This document shows positions 1 to 5,762 of a DNA stretch of 32,575 nucleotides, one piece after another (positions within the stretch are counted from its first letter, which is position 1; each line of letters begins with the position of its first letter). Location of the stretch: assembly GCA_020445645.1 (NCBI GenBank), contig JAGRGG010000007.1, positions 1-32,575 on the forward strand. The letters run 5' to 3'. The translations under genes were made by a program, and so were the position numbers. The notes beneath the pieces are model-generated. The model searched no databases. It was given only the letters and a program-made list of their open reading frames with translations, and was not told the origin of the DNA. This DNA is from Geminicoccaceae bacterium (GTDB taxonomy: Bacteria; Pseudomonadota; Alphaproteobacteria; Geminicoccales; Geminicoccaceae).

Positions 1-80
1 GCCAGATCGAGGCCAAGGCGCTCCGAAAGCTGAAGCACCCGAGCCGTTCCCGCCGGCTGCGCAGCTTTCTTGACACCTGA
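1..80 (+). CDS. rpoD: RNA polymerase sigma factor RpoD, C-terminal end (partial)
   Basis: Reading from base 3, the last 25 codons encode QIEAKALRKLKHPSRSRRLR and then SFLDT before TGA at 78-80. This matches the extreme C-terminus of the housekeeping sigma-70 factor, just after the region 4.2 helix-turn-helix that contacts the -35 element. Only this tail lies in the window; the rest is upstream. A GC-rich inverted repeat begins 14 bases past the stop and a tRNA gene follows. The identification rests on the nearly invariant tail; other group 2 sigma factors are possible but usually diverge here. Confidence 0.9.
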   Translation, partial: QIEAKALRKLKHPSRSRRLRSFLDT

Positions 81-93
81 AGTTGTATTCCGG

Positions 94-118
94 CGCCGCC
101 TCGCCTATCAAGGCGGCG
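94..118 (+). terminator. Possible rpoD terminator hairpin
   Basis: CGCCGCCT (94-101) and AGGCGGCG (111-118) are perfect inverted repeats around a 9-base loop. They lie between the rpoD stop and the tRNA. There is no downstream T-run, so this could be a weak terminator or a processing hairpin between a co-transcribed mRNA and the tRNA. Confidence 0.35.
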
Positions 119-141
119 TCGGGACGCACGGGGATGCATCA

Positions 142-217
142 GGGCCTGTAGCTCAGCGGTCAGAGCCGGCCGCTCATAACGGTCTGGTCGCAGGTTCGAA
201 TCCTGCCGGGCCCACCA
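142..217 (+). tRNA. tRNA-Ile with CAU anticodon (lysidine-modified Ile2 type)
   Basis: A complete cloverleaf can be drawn. The acceptor stem is 142-148 with 207-213 (one T-G pair), the D stem 151-154 with 163-166, the anticodon stem 168-172 with 180-184, and the T arm 190-194 with 202-206. The discriminator is A and CCA is encoded at 215-217. The anticodon loop is CTCATAA, so the anticodon is CAT (175-177). The same loop occurs in elongator tRNA-Met. The short D-loop and the TGGTCGC segment before the T loop resemble bacterial Ile2 tRNAs, in which C34 is converted to lysidine by TilS so that AUA is read. Discrimination from Met by eye is good but not certain. Confidence 0.75.
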
Positions 218-312
218 CCCGCCCCGTGCCCGCCGTGCGAAGCTTTCCCTTCGTGCCCGCCTTGGCCGGGACCTTCGGCAGGAAGGCCGCGCGCCGGTCC
301 CGACGCCCCGCG

Positions 313-492
313 TCAGCCCGCCACGAAGCCCGTTGCCACGCCCAGGAGGGCGAACACGACGAGCCAGCAGAGGCCGCCCGCGAGCGCCATGAACAGGGCG
401 GCGTAGAGCAGGGGCCAGCGTTCGGAACGGTTCGCGTCCTCGGCGGCGGTTCGGCCCCGATCCAGGAAGAACACCTCTCTCGTCTCGACCAC
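313..492 (-). CDS. Small single-pass membrane protein, 59 aa, unknown function
   Basis: A GTG-initiated frame (490-492) with an AGAGGG ribosome-binding-like sequence about five bases upstream encodes 59 residues and stops at 313-315. The first 24 residues are charged (ETRE, DRGR, EDANRSER). Residues about 27-58 are strongly hydrophobic, with tryptophan, cysteine and glycine (for example LCWLVVFALLG), consistent with one helix or a tight hairpin in the inner membrane. I do not recognise a family. It stands alone, pointing towards the tRNA. The coding call rests on the amphipathic-to-hydrophobic layout and the plausible start; chance translation of GC-rich DNA remains possible. Confidence 0.5.
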   Translation of the reverse strand: MVETREVFFLDRGRTAAEDANRSERWPLLYAALFMALAGGLCWLVVFALLGVATGFVAG

Positions 493-622
493 GCATCCCT
501 CTCACGCCAGGATTTCCGACGCCGGAGCATAAGTCGGAACCGGCTAACGAAGCCTTAAGGCCGGGGGATTTTCCTCGAAGGCCTTCGGGTTCGTTTCGTC
601 CGGCGGCTTCAAGGACCCTCAC

Positions 623-669
623 CGAACGGGAAAAGACAAGAAAGGCCCGGCACCTGCGGACGCGGGGCG
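623..669 (-). repeat. Long-form intergenic repeat, head plus pyrimidine tract (copy 1)
   Basis: Read on the minus strand, this stretch begins CGCCCCGCGTCCGC, continues AGGTGCCGGGCC, then runs into a C/T-rich tract ending CCGTTCG. It aligns over nearly its whole length with the plus-strand copy at 1782-1830. It lies about 46 bases beyond the azlD stop. Seen directly by pairwise comparison; no function is assigned. Confidence 0.65.
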
Positions 670-714
670 TTTGCAGCCTTCCTTGAAGCGGCGGGGGTAT
701 GAAAGGGGCGTGCT

Positions 715-1017
715 TCAGCCGAGGAGGGCGCGGCAGGCGACGACGGCGGCGACGCCGAGGAGGACGGCGAGGACGAGGGGCAGGCGGCGGGCGGCCGCGA
801 GGGTGACGAGGGCGGCAAGCGATTCGGCAGGGCCGGTGGCGAGCACGGTGGGGGCGATGAGGGCGACGAGGACGGCGCCGGGGACGGCTTCCAGGGCGCC
901 AGATGCCCGGCCCCGCAGGGCGACGCGGCGGACGAACCACGCGCCGGCGACGCGGGTGAGGTAGGTGGCGAGCGCCATGCCGAGGATGGCGAGAAGGGTG
1001 CGGGGGTCGAGGCTCAA
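715..1017 (-). CDS. azlD: AzlD-type branched-chain amino acid exporter small subunit
   Basis: A 100-residue protein with three to four hydrophobic segments and the AzlD-like opening SLDPRTLLAILGMALATYLTR. AzlD partners AzlC to form an inner-membrane exporter of branched-chain or related amino acids. The start is taken as TTG at 1015-1017, because it overlaps the azlC stop in a TTGA arrangement and gives a standard AzlD N-terminus. No ATG or GTG suits better; the open frame continues upstream only because GC-rich DNA lacks stops. Translational coupling to azlC is inferred. The substrate cannot be read from the sequence. Confidence 0.85.
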   Translation of the reverse strand: MSLDPRTLLAILGMALATYLTRVAGAWFVRRVALRGRASGALEAVPGAVLVALIAPTVLATGPAESLAALVTLAAARRLPLVLAVLLGVAAVVACRALLG

Positions 1018-1730
1018 GGGGGCACCGTCGCCGGGGCGGACGGGGGCGGGCGGAGCGCACCGGCGGCCATCCCGGCAAGGGCGCCGGCCAGGATGTACCA
1101 GGGCGGGGGGAGGAGGAGGCAGGCGGCGGTGGCGGCGACGGCGCTGGCGAGCCAGGGGGGCAGGTCGGCAGGGCCGCGCCACATCCCGGCGAGGAGGGCG
1201 ATGAAGATGGCGGCGAACGCGAAGTCGAAGCCGAAGCGGGCGGGGTCGCCGATGCGGTCGCCGAGGACGGCGCCGACGAGGCTGAACAGCACCCAGTTCA
1301 GGTAGAGGGGCAAGGCGAGGCCGAGGTAGAAGGCGGCGGTAAGCCGGCCCCCGAGCGCCCGCCGCAGGGCGAGCGCCCAGACCTCGTCGGCGAGGAAGAA
1401 GAGGAGGGCGCCCTCGCCCCGGACGCCCCGCAGATGCGGCGCGATCGAGGCGCCCATCAGGACGTGGCGCAGGTTGACGAGGAGGGCCGTGAGCGCGAGG
1501 AAGAGCCAGGGCGCCGGGGTGGTCCAGAGGCCGACGGCGACGAACTGCGCCCCGCCGGCGAAGACCGTCCCGCTCATCAGGCCGACCTCCAGGGGCGAGA
1601 GGCCCTTCTGCCGGGCGAGCGCCCCCATGAGGACGCCGAACGGCGCCGCCGCGACGAGGACGGGCACGATCGCGGCGCACCCGGCCATGAAGCCGGCGGG
1701 GGGCGGGGGCGATGGGTGACTCGTGGCCAT
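1014..1730 (-). CDS. azlC: AzlC family exporter large subunit
   Basis: A 238-residue polytopic membrane protein, the usual length for AzlC (BrnF/YgaZ family). The N-terminal part carries the family pattern AAIVPVLVAAAPFGVLMGAL, then FAGGAQFVAVGL and LLVNLRHVLMGASIAP, where the NLRHxLMG motif is characteristic. With AzlD it should export branched-chain or related amino acids across the inner membrane. Two ATGs compete. The one at 1740-1742 is only one base from an AGGAG and so is poorly spaced. The one at 1728-1730 is about 13 bases away and is preferred, without strong support. It overlaps azlD by four bases. Confidence 0.88.
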   Translation of the reverse strand: MATSHPSPPPPAGFMAGCAAIVPVLVAAAPFGVLMGALARQKGLSPLEVGLMSGTVFAGGAQFVAVGLWTTPAPWLFLALTALLVNLRHVLMGASIAPHLRGVRGEGALLFFLADEVWALALRRALGGRLTAAFYLGLALPLYLNWVLFSLVGAVLGDRIGDPARFGFDFAFAAIFIALLAGMWRGPADLPPWLASAVAATAACLLLPPPWYILAGALAGMAAGALRPPPSAPATVPP

Positions 1731-1781
1731 GCGGGCTTTCATGCTCCTTTTCGGGCGCGGGGTGCGGGCGGGCACGCGGTT

Positions 1782-1830
1782 GCGCCTCGCGTCCGCGGGT
1801 GCCGGGCCTTTTTTTCCCTTTTTCCGTTCG
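1782..1830 (+). repeat. Long-form intergenic repeat (copy 2)
   Basis: Plus-strand copy: GCGCCTCGCGTCCGCGGGTG, then CCGGGCC, then a T/C tract ending CCGTTCG. It closely matches the reverse complement of 623-669. It faces an inverted partner at 1907-1941. Together they occupy much of the 328-base gap between azlC and the lpxR-like gene (1731-2058), in which I see no gene. Confidence 0.65.
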
Positions 1831-1906
1831 TTCGGGAAAGGTCGGATGGCAGAACGTGGGTCGAGATTTTCCTGCCGCCCCGGACCCCCAGCGGGTGGGG
1901 GGTGAC

Positions 1907-1941
1907 AAGAGAGAAGGTCGAGCACCCGCGGACGCGCGGCG
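1907..1941 (-). repeat. Intergenic repeat head, inverted partner of copy 2
   Basis: On the minus strand this reads CGCCGCGCGTCCGCGGGTGC followed by a C/T-rich stretch. Its first twenty bases match the head at 1782-1830 almost perfectly. The pair is arranged head, pyrimidine tract, about 75 bases of centre, purine tract, inverted head. The composite at 22285-22421 has the same layout. Confidence 0.6.
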
Positions 1942-2023
1942 CGATGGCGGCGCCCCTGGGACACTTTCAGGCGAAGCCGAACCGGCTTTGCGGCCGGGAA
2001 ATGTGTGGAGGCAACGGATCAGG

Positions 2024-2057
2024 GCGTCTTGCGCGAACCTGAGCCCGCGCAAGACGC
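2024..2057 (-). terminator. Hairpin terminator after the lpxR-like gene
   Basis: GCGTCTTGCGCG (2024-2035) and CGCGCAAGACGC (2046-2057) form a perfect 12-bp stem around a 10-base loop. On the minus strand it begins one base after the stop codon of the gene ending at 2059. No clear U-run follows, so termination strength is uncertain, but its position fits an intrinsic or Rho-assisted stop. Confidence 0.6.
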
Positions 2058-2058
2058 G

Positions 2059-3135
2059 CTAGAAGCGCAACGACAGGCTGATGGCGCCGAACTCGTCGTA
2101 GGCGTCCTGCGAGCGGAACTCGGCGCTGCGCCAGACGTGGGTGTAGGCGAGGCTCACGTCCCGCCACGCGACGGCGAGGCCGACCTGGAGTTCGCTGACG
2201 AGCGTGCGCTTGTCGACGCTGCGGCTGTCGCCGAAGGAGTTGCCGTCGAGGAAGATGTTGCGGATGACGGCGCGGCCCTCGACGCCGCCGAAGAGGTACC
2301 AGCCGAAGCCCGTGCCCCTGGCCTTGCCCTGGCGGAAGCCGGTGCCGGGCAGCGAGGGCTGGATGCGCAGGGGGCCGTAGTCGTCGGGCAGTTCGTGGCC
2401 GAAGCGCGCGACGGCGCCGAGGTCGGCGTAGGTGAAGACGTTGCCCAAGGCACCGCTCAGATGCGGGGTGAAGTCGTAGGCGAAGTAGCCGCCCCGGCCC
2501 CGGCCCCGCGCCTGGCGCCAGCTTCGCTGGTAGAGGAGGAGGACGGCGGGCTCGTCGTCGAGCTGGGTGTCCCAACCCTTGGGCTGCGGCGAGCCGACGA
2601 TGCGGTGGACGGTCTTCTGGGTGATCTCGCCGAGGGCGGCGGGGCCGACGATGCCGAGCGAGAGGGCGATCTGGTCGCGCCGGCCGTTCCGTTCGGACAG
2701 GAGACCGACCGAGGCGTGCAGCCACGCGGCGTAGGGCTGGGCGTTCTTCGGCGGGTTTTTGACGGTGATGTCGTCCGGGGTGTAGAGCGACTGGCCCAGC
2801 GCGTAGGCGACGCGGACGGCGCCGTCCGCGGGAAAGCCCGGCAGGCGCGCCGCCGTCCGTCCGGCCCAGGCGGGGGTGTCCCCGACGGCCGGGCTCCAGG
2901 CAAGCTCGACGCCGTTCGTGTAGTGGCGGTCGAGGTCGTAGAACAGGTCGTTCTCGAGGAGGAAGGTGAGGCTGCCCTTGTCTTCCGGCGCCTTCGCCGC
3001 CGGGGCGGGGGGCGGCGGGCTTGCCGCCGGGGCGGCAGCGGGCGCCGCCCTTCCCGCCATCGGGGCGGCGAGGAGGGCGAGCGCCAGGAGGACGGCCGGG
3101 GAGGCTGGCCGCGGCGGGGCCGTGCGGGGGGACAT
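2059..3135 (-). CDS. lpxR: LpxR-like lipid A deacylase family protein (DUF2219), outer membrane
   Basis: A 358-residue protein with an N-terminal signal peptide (hydrophobic run about 14-30, then an Ala/Pro-rich linker to about 52). Beta-barrel-like sequence with alternating hydrophobic residues follows, ending in phenylalanine as outer-membrane porin-like proteins do. Family landmarks are ENDLF at 61-65, RHYTNG at 70-75, GQSLYTPDDI at about 114-123 and AQPYAAWLH at 132-140. LpxR is a calcium-dependent outer-membrane enzyme that removes the 3'-acyloxyacyl chain of lipid A; the Asn-Asp pair and YTN motif belong to its active-site region. The start ATG overlaps the upstream dehydrogenase stop by one base (TGATG), implying co-translation. 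Deacylase activity here is inferred from family membership. Confidence 0.8.
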   Translation of the reverse strand: MSPRTAPPRPASPAVLLALALLAAPMAGRAAPAAAPAASPPPPAPAAKAPEDKGSLTFLLENDLFYDLDRHYTNGVELAWSPAVGDTPAWAGRTAARLPGFPADGAVRVAYALGQSLYTPDDITVKNPPKNAQPYAAWLHASVGLLSERNGRRDQIALSLGIVGPAALGEITQKTVHRIVGSPQPKGWDTQLDDEPAVLLLYQRSWRQARGRGRGGYFAYDFTPHLSGALGNVFTYADLGAVARFGHELPDDYGPLRIQPSLPGTGFRQGKARGTGFGWYLFGGVEGRAVIRNIFLDGNSFGDSRSVDKRTLVSELQVGLAVAWRDVSLAYTHVWRSAEFRSQDAYDEFGAISLSLRF

Positions 3136-4121
3136 CAGACCATCGAGGGGAGGACGCGGTCGGGGGGGCGGTGGCCGTCGATGAAGGTCTTGATGTTGAT
3201 GATCACCTTCTCGCCCATCGCCATCCGGCCCTCGGTCGTGGCCGAGCCCATGTGGGGGAGGAGGACGACGTTCTCGAGGTCGCGCAGCTTCGGGTTGATC
3301 GCGGGCTCGTGCTCGAACACGTCGAGCCCGGCGCCGCCGAGTTCGCCGTTGCGCAGCATCCGGGTGAGCGCCGCCTCGTCGACGACCTCGCCGCGCGCGG
3401 TGTTGACGAGGATCGCGTGCGGGCGGAGGAGCTTCAGGCGCCGGGCGGAGAGGAGGTGGAAGGTGCCGGGCGTGTGCGGGCAGTTGACCGAGACCACGTC
3501 CATGCGCGCCAGCATCTGGTCGAGGCTCTCCCAGTAGGTCGCCTCCAGTTCGGCCTCGACGCTCTCGTGGACGCGGCGGCGGTTGTGGTAGTGGACCGAG
3601 AGGCCGAAGCCCCTGGCGCGGCGGGCGACGGCGGCGCCGATCCGGCCCATGCCGAGGATGCCGATGCGCTTGCCGTGGATGCGGGTGCCCAGCATCGAGG
3701 TCGGCGACCAGCCGGCCCAGTCGCCGGAGCGGGCGAGGCGCTCGCCCGGCACGATCCGGCGGGCGACGGCGAGGATCAGCGCCATCGTCATGTCGGCCGT
3801 GTCCTCGGTGAGGACGCCCGGCGTGTTGGTCACGGTGATGCCGCGCTTGTAGGCGGCCTCCACGTCGATGTTGTCGACGCCGGTGCCGTAGTTGGCGATG
3901 AGCTTCAGGCCCGGCCCGGCGTGGGCGAGGACGGCGCTGTCGATCCGGTCGGTGACGGTCGGCACCAGGATGTCGACGGACTTCACCGCCTCGACGAGGT
4001 CGGCGCGCGACATCGGTTGATCACCGTCGTTGAGCCGGGCGTCGAACAGCTCGCGCATCCGGGTCTCGATCGGGTCGGGCAGCTTGCGGGTGACGATGAC
4101 GAGGGGCCGGCTGCGCGCCAT
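3135..4121 (-). CDS. D-isomer-specific 2-hydroxyacid dehydrogenase (glyoxylate/hydroxypyruvate reductase type)
   Basis: A 328-residue cytosolic NAD(P)-dependent enzyme. The nucleotide-binding fingerprint is GMGRIG at 157-162. The catalytic residues of the D-2-hydroxyacid dehydrogenase family are all in place: Arg243 in NTARGEVVDE, Glu272 in DVFEHEP and His290 in LLPHMGSAT. YGTGVDNID near 78-86 is the substrate-loop signature typical of glyoxylate reductases. It should reduce glyoxylate or hydroxypyruvate to glycolate or D-glycerate. The ATG is preceded by a good GGGAGGA site six bases away. It is the first gene of a two-gene unit with the lpxR-like gene, a pairing with no obvious metabolic logic. 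Confidence 0.88.
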   Translation of the reverse strand: MARSRPLVIVTRKLPDPIETRMRELFDARLNDGDQPMSRADLVEAVKSVDILVPTVTDRIDSAVLAHAGPGLKLIANYGTGVDNIDVEAAYKRGITVTNTPGVLTEDTADMTMALILAVARRIVPGERLARSGDWAGWSPTSMLGTRIHGKRIGILGMGRIGAAVARRARGFGLSVHYHNRRRVHESVEAELEATYWESLDQMLARMDVVSVNCPHTPGTFHLLSARRLKLLRPHAILVNTARGEVVDEAALTRMLRNGELGGAGLDVFEHEPAINPKLRDLENVVLLPHMGSATTEGRMAMGEKVIINIKTFIDGHRPPDRVLPSMV

Positions 4122-4283
4122 GCCTGTCCTCCCTTTGAAAACGGCTCGGGACGTTGCAGGGAGGGACTAGCAGAAAGCCGGCGGCACCGGAACGCGGCAA
4201 TCGCGCCCTGCTTGGCCCCGCTTGGCAAGCAAAGGCCCCGGACGCTACCAAGGCCGCGCCCGCCCCTTCATGAAAGGCAACCC

Positions 4284-4775
4284 ATGCGCCCAAGGTCCGG
4301 GGTCCTGCTCGGCCTTCTCCTTCTCCTCCTCCCCGCACCGCCGGGCGGCGCCCAGACGCCCGGCCCCGAGGGGCTGCCGGTCCCGCGCTTCGTCTCGGTC
4401 GACAGCGGCAAGGCGAACGTCCGCACGGGGCCAGGGGAGAACTACCCGATCCGCTGGGTCTTCACCCGCCCGGGCGTGCCGGTCAAGATCGTCGAGGAGT
4501 CGGGCGACTGGCGGCGGATCGAGGACCCGGAGGGCGCCACCGGCTGGATCCACGGGACGCTGCTCTCCGGCCGGCGCACGGTCATGGTGACGGGCGACGG
4601 CGTCCAGGACCTCCACCGCCGCGCCGAGGCCGATAGCCCGGTCGTGCTGAAGGTCGAGCCCGGCGTGTTCGGCCGGCTCGACGGCTGCAAGGGGTCGTGG
4701 TGCCGGATCGAGGTCAAGGAGGGCTCGGGCTGGCTGCCGAGGGGAGCGGTGTGGGGGGTGCTGGCGGACGAGTGA
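4284..4775 (+). CDS. Exported bacterial SH3-domain protein
   Basis: A 163-residue protein with a classic signal peptide (Arg-rich start, a leucine run at about 7-17, cleavage near GGAQ at 21-24). The first SH3-like domain spans about 37-97 and contains ANVRTGPGENYPIRWVF, the usual bacterial SH3 signature. A second, diverged copy spans about 104-158 with the pair C135/C140. Such proteins are periplasmic and usually bind peptidoglycan or accompany cell-wall enzymes. The ATG has AAAGG six bases upstream. It is divergent from the dehydrogenase at 4121 across a 162-base region that should hold both promoters. Partners are unknown. Confidence 0.85.
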   Translation: MRPRSGVLLGLLLLLLPAPPGGAQTPGPEGLPVPRFVSVDSGKANVRTGPGENYPIRWVFTRPGVPVKIVEESGDWRRIEDPEGATGWIHGTLLSGRRTVMVTGDGVQDLHRRAEADSPVVLKVEPGVFGRLDGCKGSWCRIEVKEGSGWLPRGAVWGVLADE

Positions 4776-4790
4776 CGACGCCCCGCATAG

Positions 4791-5669
4791 TCAGGCCATC
4801 CCGCTCTTCCGCGCGAGGTGGAGATAGAGCGCGCTGTGGTCGAGGTCGGCGCCGCCGGATGCGGCGAGGTCGGCGAAGAGGCCGGTCGTCTTCGCGGTGA
4901 GCGGCAGGTCGAGACCGAGCTTTTCGGCGAGATCCATGACGGTGCGGACGTCCTTCAACTGGTGGCGGACGGGGCCGCCGGGGGCGAAGTCGCGTTTCAG
5001 CATCCGCTCGCCGTGCTGGCGGAGGACCGTCGAGTCGGCGAAGCCGCCGAGGAGGGCTTCGCGGACGGCGGCGGGGTCGGCGCCGCCGCGCTCGGCGAGG
5101 AGGAGGGCTTCCGCGACGGTGGCGATGGTGTTGGCGACGATGAGCTGGTTGGCGAGCTTGGCGAGCTGGCCGCAGCCCGCGGGGCCGACCAGGGTGGCGC
5201 GGCCGAGCGGCGCGAAGAGGGGCTTCGCCTTTTCGAACGCCGCGGGCTCGCCGCCGGCCATGATGACGAGGCCCCCGTCCCTGGCGCCGCGCTCGCCGCC
5301 GGAGACGGGGGCATCGAGGTAGAGGACGCCCCGCCCGGCGGCGGCCTCCGCCTGCCCCCGCGCGGTCTCGACCGGGATCGAACTCATGACGACGAGGAGC
5401 GCCCCCTCCCCCATCGCCGCCAGCGCCGGGCGCCCGCCTTCGAGGAGCACGGCGTCGCAGGTGGGGCCGTCGCCGAGCATGACCATGACGGCCTCGGCCC
5501 CCGCCGCGGCGTCGGCGGCACTCGCCACCGCCTCGACCCCGGCGTCGGCGAGTGCTTGCGCCTTTTCCGCCGTGCGGTTCCAGGCCCGGACGGCGTGGCC
5601 GGCGCCCGCGAGGCGGCGCGCCATGTGGCCGCCCATGATCCCCGTGCCGATGAAGCCGATGCCGGCCAT
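4791..5669 (-). CDS. Beta-hydroxyacid dehydrogenase (3-hydroxyisobutyrate / tartronate semialdehyde reductase family)
   Basis: A 292-residue soluble NAD(P)-dependent enzyme. The N-terminal Rossmann motif is GTGIMG at 8-13. The substrate-binding DAPVSGG spans 119-125. The catalytic lysine is Lys171 within GCGQLAKLANQ. These are the four-part signature of the 3-hydroxyisobutyrate dehydrogenase superfamily. It oxidises or reduces a small beta-hydroxyacid; whether that is 3-hydroxyisobutyrate, tartronate semialdehyde or another acid cannot be told. The ATG is preceded by AAGGAG at good spacing. It lies downstream of the caspase-like gene but is separated from it by a strong repeat hairpin, so it is probably a separate unit. 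Confidence 0.85.
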   Translation of the reverse strand: MAGIGFIGTGIMGGHMARRLAGAGHAVRAWNRTAEKAQALADAGVEAVASAADAAAGAEAVMVMLGDGPTCDAVLLEGGRPALAAMGEGALLVVMSSIPVETARGQAEAAAGRGVLYLDAPVSGGERGARDGGLVIMAGGEPAAFEKAKPLFAPLGRATLVGPAGCGQLAKLANQLIVANTIATVAEALLLAERGGADPAAVREALLGGFADSTVLRQHGERMLKRDFAPGGPVRHQLKDVRTVMDLAEKLGLDLPLTAKTTGLFADLAASGGADLDHSALYLHLARKSGMA

Positions 5670-5718
5670 GTCGTCTCCTTTTTCGTCCGGGCAGGTTTAA
5701 GCCAGAAGGAGAACCGTC

Positions 5719-5762
5719 GAAAGACGACGCTTCGCGTCCGCTGGCGCGGGGCGTCGTCTTTC
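5719..5762. repeat. Stop-codon-associated hairpin repeat with extended arms (copy A1)
   Basis: The core is ACGCTTCGCG (5727-5736), loop TCCGCTGG, then CGCGGGGCGT (5745-5754). It pairs over ten positions with two G-U wobbles when read as plus-strand RNA. Outer arms GAAAGACG (5719-5726) and CGTCTTTC (5755-5762) extend it to an 18-bp stem that enters the stop codon of the caspase-like gene (5761-5763). It can act as a transcript end or RNA-stability hairpin for that gene; this role is inferred. Confidence 0.75.

Noticed and set aside
142-217. Reading the CAU-anticodon tRNA as elongator tRNA-Met
   Set aside because: The anticodon loop fits both, but the D-loop length and TGGTCGC segment resemble Ile2. 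TilS-type identity prediction would settle it.
715-2052. A single 445-codon frame covering azlD and the region upstream
   Set aside because: Only the last 100 codons resemble a protein family. The upstream part is out of frame with azlC and crosses the intergenic repeats.
3021-4775. A 584-codon plus-strand frame ending with the SH3 protein
   Set aside because: The part before 4284 is antisense to the lpxR-like and dehydrogenase genes. The true start is marked by a ribosome site and signal peptide at 4284.
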